NCBI GenBank assembly: GCA_031216445.1
Contig: CM062208.1
Coordinates: 1,411,501-1,475,500, forward strand
DNA length: 64,000 nucleotides
Source of the DNA: Lateolabrax maculatus
Lineage: Eukaryota; Chordata; Actinopteri; Acropomatiformes; Lateolabracidae
Direction of reading: 5' to 3'
The notes beneath the pieces are model-generated. The model was given only the letters and a program-made list of their open reading frames with translations. It was not told the origin of the DNA and did not search any database. This document shows, piece after piece, positions 39,457 through 52,300 of this stretch (its first letter is position 1; every line of letters starts with the position of its first letter). The position numbers and the translations under genes were made by a program.

Positions 39457-41681
39457 ACACACAAAGACAAATCCACCTGAAAGATGCCACAGGACCTGCT
39501 GCGTTGTGGCTCTTGAGCCGTCGTTATGTCACCTTGTTCCTCTCAAAGAGACGCGAGCCAACGTTTCTGCCCCCCGGCAGCTTCAGGGCAGTGGGACCCG
39601 CAGGAGAGGCTGCGACTTTATTCCTCAGAACCTGACGCCAATTACACCCATCAGCTGCTCACCAGGGTTCAACCTGTGAAGACACTCGATTCTCTGCCTG
39701 TTGAAAGCTGCCTCCAGAGGAGCGTTACAGTATTAAGTCAAAGCTTTATGGAACATGTATCCTTCCAGTGATTATAGTACAGAGCCCCGGCAGATCAAAC
39801 ACTCTGATCAGGAGGTCGTGTGACCTCTAATTCTGGTGTCTGTCAGGATATTCAGTGTTTAATAAACTTCACTATCTTCTTGGTTTAATGTAACATTTAC
39901 ATTAAAATATAACAACTGTCATGAATACTAGAGCTGAAACAGTGAGCGTCTCTTCAGTGTGAAGGTCGGCTTCTGTAAAGACAGTACACTGAATATCTTC
40001 AGGTTTTGGACTGTTGGGACAGAATGAGCTGAACACGCCACCTGTGGGTGATACTTACAGAACTGAACAAAAAATAATCTGCAGAATAGTTGGTGATGAA
40101 AACGATGGTCGGCTGCGGCCATACAAACATTTCTAATTTAACTCCACTGTGATCAACAGTAAACTGATTGTAAAGTTGATTTCCCACCAGTCACCAGACA
40201 TCCACCTGCTCACAATCCCAATTCATACCCAGCTGCTGTCACACCTGCCTATCAGCATCGCACCAGTCCTTCAGTGCACAAACAGCCTTTTTAGCCAGTT
40301 TGTGCTCTTGTGTTCCAGCTACCTGTTCACCTGTTCTGCTGCCTGCCCCTCTGGATGTGGTGGGACCTTCTCCTGTCTGAACATTGGTATAAAGCCCTTT
40401 TTCTTTAAGCTTCTGCATGTGGCTCCTCAGTCAGTGTAGTTTTTTATTTTAATTTTGTTTGAGTGGGTTTGCTCCTTTCAGTTCAGTTTTTATTGTTTAA
40501 AAATGTCTTTAAGTTTAGTCTCAGTTTAGTTCAGTATTAGTGCTTTAGGGAGTATCTGTATTTAAGAAGCTGAGAGCAAGTATTAAGATACAAACATCCC
40601 CTCTCAGTAAACAGCAGCACCTCCTCCTGCTGGCTGTGTTGACAAATTTGACGTTTCCTGTATATTAGTAGTTAGTTATACGTATACTATTTTTTATTTT
40701 TATTTCAGTTGACTGAAGTGTTGTTTCACATAGTTTCAGTTTTAGTTTAAGTGAAGTGTAATAAGCTCGGCTCTGTCTCCTCATGCACTCGTCCAGTGAT
40801 GCAGCAGGAGGGTTTGGGTGTATTTTGGGTATATTTGTGTGTATTTTGTGTAACCGTCGAGGTGAACAACGGGTCAGGCTTTCAAGTCGTCTTGAGTTTC
40901 TGATGCGGCGGGAGGGGAGCTGCAGGAGAACAGAGCATCGACTGGCCGACGGACGCACAGACATGAAGAGGTTCGATCCCTTCAGTCTCTCAGGGAGGTT
41001 AAATCTGGGTGACTGCACCCACTGAATGCTGCCCACACTTTAACCACAACGCAGGCTCTCGTGCAACATGACCTGCATTTTCTCTATCGAGGTCTTCATC
41101 AGTCTGGAGCCCCGACGAACAACAACAAACAGACCCAGAAGGCGTTTCTCTACTTTTCTCTCCCGGCTAAACAGAACAGGTCTCTGTGGTTTCTGTGTTT
41201 CCTGTTTGCTGTTGGAACTCACTGTCTGAGTTACAGGAACATGTTGGTGAACTCTTTTATACGCAGCCAAGTCTGCATGAAACCAAACTGCACTCATACA
41301 TTTTTAAACACTCTGAACTTCTGTCAGATTCTCAGCCGGAACAAAGACGAGGGATTTTGAGTCTAAACACACCGTGAGAGGAAACCCAAAGACTTATTAA
41401 ACATTTAAGTTTCTTCTCTCCTAAAGTGATAATCCAGTCATTATTCAGTCTTAAAGGAGGAGGAAACTGTAAAGTAATTTTTCTATTGAGAAACGGAAAA
41501 GTACAAATTTAAATAAATGTTCCAGCTATTTCCTGTTTTTGTTCAACTGGTCGCAGTAGGAAGCATTCAGGTGTTACTAATAACATTAACACAGGTTTTA
41601 GTCCAAATTTGCCACATGAGATCATTTCATCGTTCCTTAATTTGAACATATTTAACTAATCAAGACAAACATCATTGATCT

Positions 41682-41713
41682 CCCAATCACACCAGTATTC
41701 TGGTGTGATTGGG
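41682..41713. repeat. Perfect 14-bp hairpin, 4-nt loop
   Basis: CCCAATCACACCAG (41682-41695), loop TATT, and the exact complement CTGGTGTGATTGGG (41700-41713). No transposon ends are recognised around it. Confidence 0.95.
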
Positions 41714-42489
41714 GCTTGTATTGGACGAATCCAGAAAGTTCACCACAGCATCTCCAGCACCTGCATATCACAGGTCTGAGCAGCCAGGTAAGTGTTTGGG
41801 ACTGATTATTACTACATAAAGGGAAATAAGTTATGCAGCTTTCTCTTGTATTTTTTCCTTGAAACAGAAACATTGGTAGGTCGTCGGCTGAATGGACATT
41901 TGTGATGTAACTTTAAAAATCAGACCACTGGACACAAACAACAACCAAACTTTTTCCATGTGGAGACAGAATGTGCAAACATTTACAGTGTAGTGAAGCG
42001 TGATTACTCTTTAAGAGCTGGAGACTGAGCAGAGACCTTCAGAGAGGCGGGGGGTAATGTTATTAGGTTTCTGATTAGGGAAGGATCATTAGTCCTGATT
42101 AAAAAGAAAAAGGAACTCTCAATATTGTTTTGGCTGCATTTCAACAGCGAGGGAAGGCATAGTGTGAAGGCTCGGGGACGGCCTTGTGCACGGCCAAGTG
42201 TGCACGCTTTCAAAAGCAAAGAAATAGGAAAATAATAGATTGAAGAGGGGTGAGTAGAAATAGAGAGCAGGAAAATGAGCTCCCGAGGGCAGAGCTGCTC
42301 ACAGGAAGGTTGATTTGATGAAAGAGGAGCAGCAAAAAGAGGCATTTTGAAGAGAGAGAAGAAGAAGAGGAGGATGAGGAGGAGGAAGACCAGAACCAAA
42401 CCAGACTTGGCTCTTGGTGCGTTGTCTCCTCAAATTTGACTTGTTTATTGTTTCAGAAATTCTGCCAGATGTCAGACGATGAAGCCAAG

Positions 42490-42520
<31 letters not shown>
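42490..42520 (+). repeat. (CA)n microsatellite
   Basis: About fifteen CA units. Confidence 0.97.
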
Positions 42521-42522
<2 letters not shown>

Positions 42523-43788
42523 CTCTCCGACGAGATCAAAGCATTAATTCCCTTATAAATCTGGAGGGTCCTTGGGGGAAAAAAGTCCATTTTCTATGAA
42601 ATACGGTTGACTAATGCATTTTCTTTCTTTATTAATAATAAAAAATGGGGCTGGTGGGGGAGTGGGGGGGGGGCACAGTGCCAGAAAGTCGTGATCATTT
42701 ACGGTGAAACTGTTCCAAATCCTGGTCAAGATTAACCTTGTTAAATTGTTTTATTATGTGACTGATTTATATTTAAATATTTTTCGAGCATGTAGAGACT
42801 TTGTCATCTTCAGCATCATCTTCCTCTGGGGCGTCCCAGAGGATCCTCATCCATCTCTAACGAGGTGTCGACCCAGTCAGAAAGGTTCAAATCAGGGTTT
42901 GATCTGAGGGAAAGTTCCCGTCCTTCCCGCTGTTTTCTGCTCTTTGTGGTTTTGTCCAGAGTGGAGCAAGGCTGGTGCTCACCTTTAATCTAAAGAATAA
43001 TTAACACAACTGTGCAGCTGCATACCTGAGGGCCCTGCCAGCTGATAATCTGCACTCACCTGTCTACCAAGGGTCTACCTTAACTGCAACTATTCACTTG
43101 AAATAAACAGTCCTGCATATATGCAGCTGAAAGGAGGACTCAGGCCTGTGGGTATTCACTGTTACAGGCTCCTGACTCAGCTGCTGTACCGTGTTACATT
43201 CAGGTGCTTTTATCTTCCAGAAATCAGGCTGGAGGAAGCTCAGCTGTAAATATATTCTCTAATTGTTCCCTCCCAGAGATCCACAGCCCCCAGCAGAGCC
43301 CAAAGAGCCTCAGCTGGGTGGGAAGTGCCGGTAATTATTGCCGCCGTTCCTTCCAAAGTGTGTTTGTGGTGATAAAATAAGTTGATTGTGTTTTCGACAG
43401 TGCTCGACCTCCCGAGGTGGCGGGAGAACGGCGCTGGAGACGAGACGGGAGGAAAGCCGGCAGCCGAACAATAGAGAGTCCAGGCGAGTTCACATCCAGG
43501 CGGCAAACAGAAGCCACAGTCACCACAACAGAATGATGATGGCAGGTGGAAACAACACAGAGGGTTAAACAATAAAACATGGAGATTGTAGCAGCGAAGG
43601 AGGACGTGAGGGAGGAAGACATGAACAGAGAGAGATGCATTCAATAAGGAAAGTGAAAACTGAAAGAAATGAAAGGAAACACTGATCAAATGTGAGATGT
43701 GGATTCAGAGGAACTAAGAGCATCAAAAACACAGGAAGAGTTTCTAAAACGTGAAGTTTGGTTCTAAATGAAACTCCAACAGTTTGTC

Positions 43789-43972
43789 CAGCTGACAGCA
43801 TCAGTCATTAATCAGTGAGTGGACTGACAGAACATGAAGCTGAACTCTTGTGATGATGGTTGGACTCATTTTTCCTGTAAAATCATTTCCTGGCTGCAGC
43901 TTCTCAGATGTGAAGATTTGCTGCTTTTCCTTTGAATGATTTGAATCATGTGAATGTGTTTTAATAATGTTG
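43789..43972 (-). repeat. 184-bp inverted near-identical copy of 57111-57294
   Basis: The reverse complement of this stretch differs from 57111-57294 at one position (T versus C in CAACATYATT). Homology stops abruptly at both ends. It is part of the hAT-like repeat family. A more diverged relative lies at 8408-8478. Confidence 0.9.
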
Positions 43973-45951
43973 ATGTTTCTCTGCTGCGACACACCTGAGC
44001 CACATGACCACCGAGCAGCCTGATGACGACCCTTTCACCTGAGTCAGGTGTGTCGGAGCAGGAAAACGTCTAAAACATGCAAGCTCAGATAGTTTGGGCA
44101 TTGTGACCACAGTAAACACAAGTGTGAATGCAATTGTGTTTTCAAACCACATACAACAACTATGTGGGTTGTCTGGTGTGAATTTAATCATTCAATCGAT
44201 TCATATGCAGATACAGTCTGGATACGAGATGTAAAGGGGGTCTGACAGGGCGACTTTCACAGCTCAGCAGTAAAACTCTCAGTCTGACAGCTGCCTCAGG
44301 GTCTTCAGTGTAACATAACCTGCTGTATGATATTCTCTCGTTCATCTCAAAGCCTGTCTAAATCTAATGATTTGTTCTATTAATATTTTCACATTTGTTT
44401 CGTCTTTTCTAATATCACTACTGAAGTTCTTTTGAATGAATAAAACTGGCCAAACAAAGCGGAACAGGTAGCCGTTTATAACACAGTGAGGATGCTGATT
44501 CCAGCTACTGAGGAGTAGGTTGGCTTCATCAGAGACAACTTCGCCGGGTTGAGAAAGTTTAATGAATCCAACAAAAAAACAACATCAAAATCAAACATAT
44601 GAGGGGATAAAATATGAAGATGCAGACTGTCTGCAGATGTAGTTCCCATCTAAAAAAACACAACAGTAAGAACATTTTTAAGTCATGATTGTAGTTACTA
44701 CTCTTTCAGTTATGTCTTCTATGTATTTGATAGCATGAAATTGTTTCAGATGCTTTTTCCACATCAACAACAGTTTCATAAATATAGAAATATAGAAAAA
44801 TCTATTAAAGAGTGAAGAGGTGATAATCGAGGGGCAGTAGTAGGAAGAATCAAAACACTAACAAAACACTAAGATGAGAAAATCCTCTAAATGCACGTGC
44901 CGATGTGGGAAACTGCTGATTCATCCTTTCATATAAAGACTGTTTGAGATGCTTGTGAGTGACATGTGAGTGTTTTTTGTTGCTTTCACTTTATATCAAA
45001 GGAAGGAAGCCAACAAAAACTCAAATCAAATCTTCCCTCAGTATCAGACACAAGCGGATGTGTTGTTGTGTTGCGGGTTCAGACCTCGAGGCCTCACACG
45101 TGGAGGGAAAGCAGTTTGTGCCTCATTATCCATCCAAATTATAACGCTGTAGGCTGCATGAAGCTTCAAGAAGTGTTTCACTTTAATTATTGTGATAATC
45201 ACGTTGATGCTACATGTGTATTATTTGTACAGTTAATAAACTAGAACTCTTACGTTTGTTGTGTTGTGGCAGTAGCAAAAATAAGAAATAACCTGGGAAT
45301 TATAAAAAAGTATTCAAATCGAAATGCAAAACAATTATTAACAGGCAAAAAAACGTCTGTCAACCAAACTGCAGCAGCGTCAGCAGGCATAATATCAGCA
45401 GGATAATGAACACGAGTCCGTCCCTGCAGCGGTCTCCTCTGTACTCTTTGGCTCACAGGAGGCAGGAGCTGGTGTTAAATATACAGGTTTGTTTCTCACT
45501 GAGCGCGAACATCAATCAGTCAGTCACCACCTGCACAGCTTTGTCACACAGCACTCAGGGACTTTGACACCCTGAAAATCTTGTTTCTGCTGACCGTCTT
45601 GCAGGCTTGAAACTTTCTGCTTCTCAGCCAGGTGGAGAGTAAACCCCCCCATGACGCCATCAGACCCTGCTGATATCAGAGTCTCTCTAAGTGTTGAATG
45701 GTTGGTGTGTTTCTCCTTCCCACCAGGAATGTGGGCTTTTCTTTTGGGCAGCATCTCTTCTCCAGCCTGGAAAACTGTCGGCTGGTTGGTTTGTTTCCAA
45801 CACAGAGCTGAGCGTAAACAGGCGAGAGGCCGTGTGTCGCAGACTGAGACGCAGAGTCTGAATGTGCTGTAAACATGTCCAAAGAACGCTGCTGAAACCT
45901 GGAGAACATCAGCACATGTCTTGATGGGAAAATACATTCAGAATAAGGCCC

Positions 45952-45993
45952 TATTCGGAATCTGCTGTTTACACCCTGATCAGATTCCGAATA
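45952..45993. repeat. 13-bp inverted repeat in an 'ATTCGGAAT' MITE-like patch
   Basis: TATTCGGAATCTG (45952-45964) and its complement (45981-45993) are separated by 16 bases. The surroundings (ATTCAGAATAAGG, GTGTAAACAG) recall fish MITEs with 'GTTTACATG..ATTCGGAAT' ends. Similar GTGTAAACA words occur at about 9700-9750. Confidence 0.7.
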
Positions 45994-46990
45994 ATGTCAT
46001 ATTCAGAATAATAGATGAATATTAGTGTGCGTGTAAACAGTGTCGGTGTTGCTCAGTAGGTCAGAGTGTGTCCCCGTACACCCCTTAGTTGGTGTGAATG
46101 CTGAAAGCATCACAACATATGTTATTCTACATACATTCTAAAAATGTATTATTATTATTCTTCAGACCGCTTTTTTTGCGAGTCTTCTCCTTCCACATTA
46201 TTCAACGTAGAAACTTCATTCAAATATCAAAACGTTCAGCTCAATTAGGACATTTTTGCTTGTATTCAACTTTTTCATAACATTCATACTTTCCGAAATA
46301 TTCAACATTTTCCAGGAATTTTGCTCCATTCAAATGAATGGGCGGAATGTTCAAAATTTCCACATTTTCCCACTTTTTCATGCCTATTCAACTCTTCTCT
46401 ACTCATTCATACTTTCAGCTACAAACTCCATTCAAACTTGTAAAAGTTCCACATCTTTCGTACATTCAAGGTATTATTCAACATTCAAATCCCATTAATA
46501 CTTTGGAAAATATTGAACTTTGTTTAAAACTTAGTTATAATGAAAGTCAATGAGAAAAACCTTCAAAACCATTCATCTTCAAAGTCTTCCAAATCATTCC
46601 AACATTAAAACGTTCACACCAATTTGGATAAATTCAACTCTTCCATATCATTCATACTTTTTACACAACCTCATTTCAAAAATCATGAAAATTTCAGCCC
46701 TTCTGACATTTTTCCATGAGTGTGTGTGGTGGAATGTTCAAAGCTAGAGTGGGGGCCTACCTGGTCGAGTGGGGAGGAGATTGAAACTCAACTCAAAAAT
46801 TTCTACTCAAATTGCTCCCAGTACCACAATTTTCACTCCTCATACGTGGTTTTACATCAGAACGTAGGAAAATTTGTTGCAGTCGCAGAAATGTGGCTAC
46901 GGTAGCAATCGGACCTAAACTTTTGGCTCTACGAGTCCTCAAGTGACAGGTGTACCAGCCAAGAGCTGCATATACTGCAATGTTAACATT

Positions 46991-48811
46991 TGTCGTTTTA
47001 GTTTTTTATGGTGTTGTGTTTGATCGTTTTTGTTGTTTACAGTGTTGTTTTTGTTTGTTTTTTGTATTTTTTGCTATTTATAGTGCCGTTTTGTTGTTTT
47101 TCGTGTTGTTTTTGTTGTTTATAGTGTCGTTTTTGTCAATTTTTTGTCATTTCTGTTGTTTATAGTGTTGTTTTTGGTCGTTTTTTGTTGTTTTTTTGCT
47201 GTTTATAGTGTCGTTTTAGTTGTTTATAGTGTTGTTTTTGGTCGTTTTTTTGCTGTTTATAGTGTAGTTTTTGTCGTTTTTGTCAATTTTTTTGTCGTTT
47301 TTGTTGTTTATAGTGTTGTTTTTGTCGTTTTAGTTGTTTACAGTGTTGTTTTTGTTTGTTTTTTGTATTTTTTGTTGTTTTTTGCTATTTATAGTGTCGT
47401 TTTGTAGTCGTGTTTTGTTGTTTATAGTGTTCTTTCATAATTGTTTTGTTTTTGTTGTCGTTTTTGTCGTTTATAGATCCGTTTCGTTGTTGTTTTTTGT
47501 CAGTTTTGTTGTTTACAGTGTTGTTTTTTGTTGTTTTTGTTGTCGTTTTTTGTCGTTTTTGTCTTTTTTGTTGTTTTTTGCTATTTATAGTGTCGTTTTG
47601 TTGTCGTTTTTGTTCTTTATTGTGTTGTTTTGTCGTCGTTTTTTGTTGTTTATACTGTTGTTTTTTGTCGTTTTTGTTGTTTATAGTGTCGTTTTTGTAA
47701 ATTTTTTTGTCGTTTTTGTTGTTTATAGTGTTGTTTTTTGTCGTTTTTGTTATTTATAGTGTTGTTTTTTTGTCGTTTTTTGTTTTTGTTGTTTATAGTG
47801 TCGTTTTGTTGTTTTTTGTTGTTTTTTGTTGTTTTTGTTGTCGTTTTTGTTGTTTATAGTGTTGTTTTGTTGTTTTTTGACGTTTTTGTCGTTTATTGTG
47901 CTGTTTTGTTGTCGTTTTTTGCTATTTATAGTGTCGTTTTGTTGTTTTGTTGTCGTTTTTGTTCTTTATTGTGTTGTTTTGCCGTCGTTTTTTGTTGTTT
48001 ATAGTGTCGTTTTTGTCATTTTTTTTGTCGTTTTTGTTGTTTATAGTGTTGTTTTTTGTCGTTTTTGTTATTTATAGTGTTTTTTGTCGTTTTTTGTTGT
48101 TTTTGTTTATAGTGTCGTTTTGTTGTTTTTTGTTGTTTTTGTTGTCTTTTTTGACGTTTTTGTTGTTTATAGGGTCGTTTTTGTCATTTTTTTGTCGTTT
48201 TAATTGTTTATAGTGTTGTTTTTTGTCGTTTTTGTTATTTATAGTGTTGTTTTTTGTCTTTTTTGTTGTTTATAGTGTTGTTTTTTGGTCTCTTTTGTTG
48301 TTTATAGTGTCGTTTTTTATCTTTTCTTGTCGTTTTATGTTATTTATAGTGTTGTGTTTGATCGTTTTTTTCGTTTTTGTTGTTTACAGTGTTGTTTTTG
48401 TTTGTTTTTTGTTTTTGTTGTTTTTTGCTATTCATAGTGTCGTTTTGATGTTTATAGTGTTGTTTTTGTTGTCATTTTTGTTCTTTATCGTGTCTTTTTC
48501 TGTCGTTTTTGTTGTTTATAGTGTTGTTTTTTCTCGTTTTTTGTAATTTTTGTTGTTTTCTTGGTTGTTTTTGTTTATTATGTCGTTTTATGTTGTTTTT
48601 GTTTTTGTCGTTTTTTGTAGTTTTTGTTCTTTATAGTGTCGTCTTTTGTCTTTTTTTGTTCCTTATAGTGTTGTTTTTGGTCGTTTTCTTGTTGTCTTTG
48701 TTGTTTTTTGTTGTTTTTTGTCATTTTGGGGGGTTTTTTTTGGTTGTTTTTGTTTATAGTGTCGGTTTCTGTCATTTTTTGTCGTTTTTGTTGTTTAGTG
48801 TCGTTTTTTGT
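46991..48811 (+). repeat. 1.8 kb T/G-rich degenerate minisatellite
   Basis: Dozens of imperfect copies of GTTTATAGTGTYGTTTT separated by variable GTCGTTTTTGTTG blocks, with spacing of roughly 20-60 bases. The plus strand is almost only T and G, with A confined to the TTTATAG core. Because TAA and TGA are rare, long F/V/Y/C-rich open frames arise in all three plus frames (up to 141 codons at 47334-47759); these are not genes. It forms the centre of the 46091-49319 element. Confidence 0.95.
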
Positions 48812-49051
48812 CAGCAGTTGGTGGATGTGACAGACACATACACAGGATTTTTGCATTTTTTGACTTTTTCAAGCATTTTTCATGTCTAATCTTCTAATTT
48901 ATACTTTCATGTGTAAACCAGAAAAGCTTGTCCATATTTAATACATTCTCAGTTTTATTCAACTTTTAACTCCCATTCATAATATTTAGACCGTTTCCCA
49001 CTTTTCTTACTAATTCATACTCCATCCAGCTGCTTCAAGCTAGTTCAAGTC

Positions 49052-49275
49052 AGCAATCCAGTTTAGCGCCAGCTTTTCAACAAACATTTAACTATTCCAC
49101 GTCTTCCATATTTTTTTGCTATTATTCAACTGACTTTTATTAAACTTTAGCAATCCAGTTCAGCATCAGCCTTTCAACAAACATTCAACTATTCCACATC
49201 TTTCATACATTGTTGATATTATTCCACTTTTTGTGCTCAACTTCAGCAATCCAGTTTAGCTTCAGCCCCTCAGTA
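49052..49275 (+). repeat. 96/97-bp tandem repeat, about 2.3 copies
   Basis: Units begin AGCAATCCAGTT at 49052, 49149 and 49245 and continue with ..CAACAAACATT.AACTATTCCAC. The third unit is cut short by the right subterminal inverted repeat of the Helitron-like element. Confidence 0.85.
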
Positions 49276-49276
49276 G

Positions 49277-49319
49277 TCAGCATTCACACCGCAATTTCTT
49301 CAGAAATTGCTTTTTCTAG
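49277..49319 (+). repeat. Right terminus of Helitron-like element: subTIR, hairpin, CTAG
   Basis: The subterminal inverted repeat (49277-49290) is followed without a gap by a 20-nt hairpin with 9-bp perfect arms and a TC centre (49291-49310), then a T5 run and CTAG followed by T. Confidence 0.6.
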
Positions 49320-52300
49320 TTAAAAATCCTGTTCCCAGATTGTTAGACCCTTCTTCCTGACTTCCCTTACCCTAACTGAGCTGTAATCTAAAGTGTTACC
49401 TCATCCTTTGTCCTGAACTGTGTTGATGCTCTTTAGATCTGAAAAGCTCACACTCAAACACATGTAAAAAGATTTATCTAAGGAATAACCTTGTTCTTAT
49501 TATAGCAATTTTCATCCTCTTGCCAAAGCAGTTAAATAAATAAACCAGAACAAACAATCAGCCTTGATTAAAGAGGATTTGCACTACTGGCTCTATTAAC
49601 ACCCGCAGCTTGTTAAAGCCAACTTGGCAAATTTCAGAAGCCACACAAGATGCCCAACAAACACATATTTTACGACAGTTTCAAAGTCTGCAGGCTTTTC
49701 TTGCAGAGCTGCCTTTATATTTAATTTACATACTGGAATTCGTTAGCATTCAGCAACAGCGCATCCCATGAGTCTCAGCCTTTGGTTCACTGTCAAAGCT
49801 GCTCAAGTCAAGAGCTATGAAATACAAATTGTGCTTTTGATACAAAGAGATTTCTGGCAGCTTCACACAGAAAGAAAACAGAAAAAAAAAAGAGACGCTG
49901 GGACACAGAAATCAAAAGGGCATCAACACCCATCACAGGGGGAACGGTTCAGATAACACAATGAACACATGACAGAAGCCTGACAAGCTCGTCTGGATGT
50001 ACGGAGGGATCCGTATTGGAAAGGAGCTTGTGTTGACACGGCGATGATGCGTCTGACCCGCTGTTTTTATGTCAAATACCGATCCTTGACTGTCAGGGCC
50101 GTCAAACCGAACTCTGAGGTGGGGACTTGAATCGCGCGCAAAGTGACTCTGAAGTCACTTCTGCAGTCCTCAAAATACTTGTATAATATACTGTATATTT
50201 ATATTCATGTCTGACACCTGAATGTCATTCCCTCTCTTACACCTTTGGTGGCGCAGCCATGTTTACCGTGTAATGTTTCAGGTTTATTAGGTTCCATCAC
50301 ACTGGGTTTGAGAGAGTTAAAGAATGTGATTCTGCTCTGTTTGCTTTTACTGACTTTGGGAAGCAGCGTCCAGGCGCTGACGTGAACGGGTCAACGAGAA
50401 CATGACGCGTCCTGAATACTAAATAACGGTCTCATACTTATTGAGAGAAGATTTCATAGATGAAGGACAGACTGACGGTGAAAGTGTGTGTGATGACTTC
50501 ATAAGACTAAATTACAAAGAGGCATTAACACACAAAAGTATCTGTAATTAAGGAAAACCTTCAGTCACACCAGATCCTCCACCAGATGCTGCAGTCACGA
50601 CTGCCTAGAGAGTCAGCGTCTCACAGACTCAACTTCACTGTTTTGGTCTCAATTCATCATTTTCACACAAACTAATCATCACAGCTTTAATTAACCAAAT
50701 TAGACAGGAAGTTAATGAAATGAACCAGCACTGAATCGATGCATGAGTCCAGAAGAATTAAGTTAAGGGTGAAATTTCTTCTTCAGCACACACACAGTTC
50801 GACTGTTTGCTGAACTTCTGCTGCTCTCCTGCTCACCCCCTTTGGGAAAAATGTGGGAAAAACACTTTTTTTTCTGTGTTCAGAGATTTGATTCCATTAA
50901 TGCATTCTTCAGTTCTTATTTTAAAGTATTTTATGACTGAGTGGACACATAACCACAACAGAGGCGTGACGCAGCTTCAGCTCAGTGTCGTTCTACACAT
51001 CCAGGCGATATCTTTGACCTGAGAGAGAAAACCTGCCATTACTCCCACAAAAACCTTCTGCCTCATTTCCCCCTCGTTCTTTCTCTCCCTCGTCATTTCT
51101 TTCTACATCTGAAGTTAAAATGAGCGCATGGAAAAAGTTTACTGCCCACTCGCTAAGAGTTAATGTAATTGCACAAATAACAGTGCTGATGACTGTAATC
51201 AGCAGACTGCGAGCCACAACAAAGACGTGGTGACAACACTGTGATGAGGGCTGCGAGCTCCTGTGATTAATGTTTCCCACCTACACTGACCACTTAAAGT
51301 ACACAGTCAGCAGGACAACAAAAAACCCTCCCTTTTTCCTCTGCTCTTACAGTCAGTTGGCTTTTTTGACAGCATGCACTTTATCAATTACTGAGACTTT
51401 TTTTGCAAATCAAGCACGAGTTGAAATCAGTAACTTTTTGGTTGAAATACAAATGTTACGTCGTCTCGGTTGACTTCTGTTGGCTGCTCTGATTGGTACA
51501 TTTCCTGTCCTCGTCTTCTCTTGTTGTCACAGCTCGGGTGAAGCAGCTCACTGCGTTTTGGCCAAAAATTTCATTAAAGTCTGTTTCATTCAACTAGATG
51601 TTTTTTTATTCACGACTACACGGTGGTTTGCCTCCTTTTTCCTGAAACGCAACATTCTGCGACTGTGCATGTACAACAGGTGATGACTGACCTCTTTAAA
51701 GCAGCTGCAATCAATATTTCAGGAGGAGGTGGAGACCAAAAACAGAGCTAAAAGGGAGGGAATACTGGACTCACATCCATCAGGTGACACAAACACCTTT
51801 TCAAATGAACGATTGTGTTGCTCCGTAACAGCTGGATGTGGAAATAAGCAGCTGTTTCCATCTAATGAATTTAAAGCATGATGATCTTGTGTCCACGACT
51901 TGTTTATGCTGCTTCCAAGTGGCCAAAACATCATCAACAACATTCAAGTTCAACCAGACTTTCACCACAAATGTGGCAAATCAGAAGATTTCAGCTTTGA
52001 GGTGCAAGCCATCTTACTGTTAAACCACAAACAACTCCTTGTTGTTTAGCTGCCTGGATGCTCTGTGGAGCTTAACACCAAGTGCACAAGAGATAAAAAG
52101 ACGAGGTGCCAACTGAGATAAATATTCACGCTAATCCTCAAGCGAACCATAAGTTGTTTAACATTTCTCTCATGTTTGCACAGCGTTGTTTCTGTCTCTG
52201 TTCTGACAGTCTGTTCCTATCATTACATTACAGTCTTGATAAAAAGCTGACTCATTTGTCTCTCACGTAGCTGTCTCATCTTATGACATCCGTTTCCTCT

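Larger units (their letters stand above)
46091..49319 (+). mobile_element. Foldback / Helitron2 (HINE)-like non-autonomous element
   Basis: The two ends carry a perfect 14-bp inverted repeat: GGTGTGAATGCTGA at 46091-46104 and its complement at 49277-49290. Directly after the right copy is a hairpin with 9-bp arms (GCAATTTCT..AGAAATTGC, 49291-49310), then TTTTT and CTAG (49316-49319). Short subterminal inverted repeats, a hairpin near the 3' end, a CTRR-like terminus and a central tandem array are the layout described for Helentron-associated (HINE/DINE-like) elements. The left and right arms are rich in ATTCAACT/ATTCATACTTT words, and the right arm has a 96/97-bp tandem repeat. No Rep/helicase protein is encoded. 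The exact 5' boundary and target site are not determined; a simple foldback transposon is the alternative. Confidence 0.45.

Noticed and set aside
40895..40995. Possible tRNA gene (B-box-like GGTTCGATCC at about 40973)
   Set aside because: The T-stem pairs poorly and no matching A box, D-arm or acceptor stem can be folded around it.
43801..43992. Identical peptide frames at 43801-43992 (minus) and 57004-57282 (plus) as a possible gene family
   Set aside because: The identity comes from the near-identical inverted DNA repeat; the frame ends differ and no protein family is recognised.
47144..48889. Many F/V/Y-rich frames resembling membrane proteins
   Set aside because: Produced by the T/G minisatellite, where stop codons other than TAG are rare.
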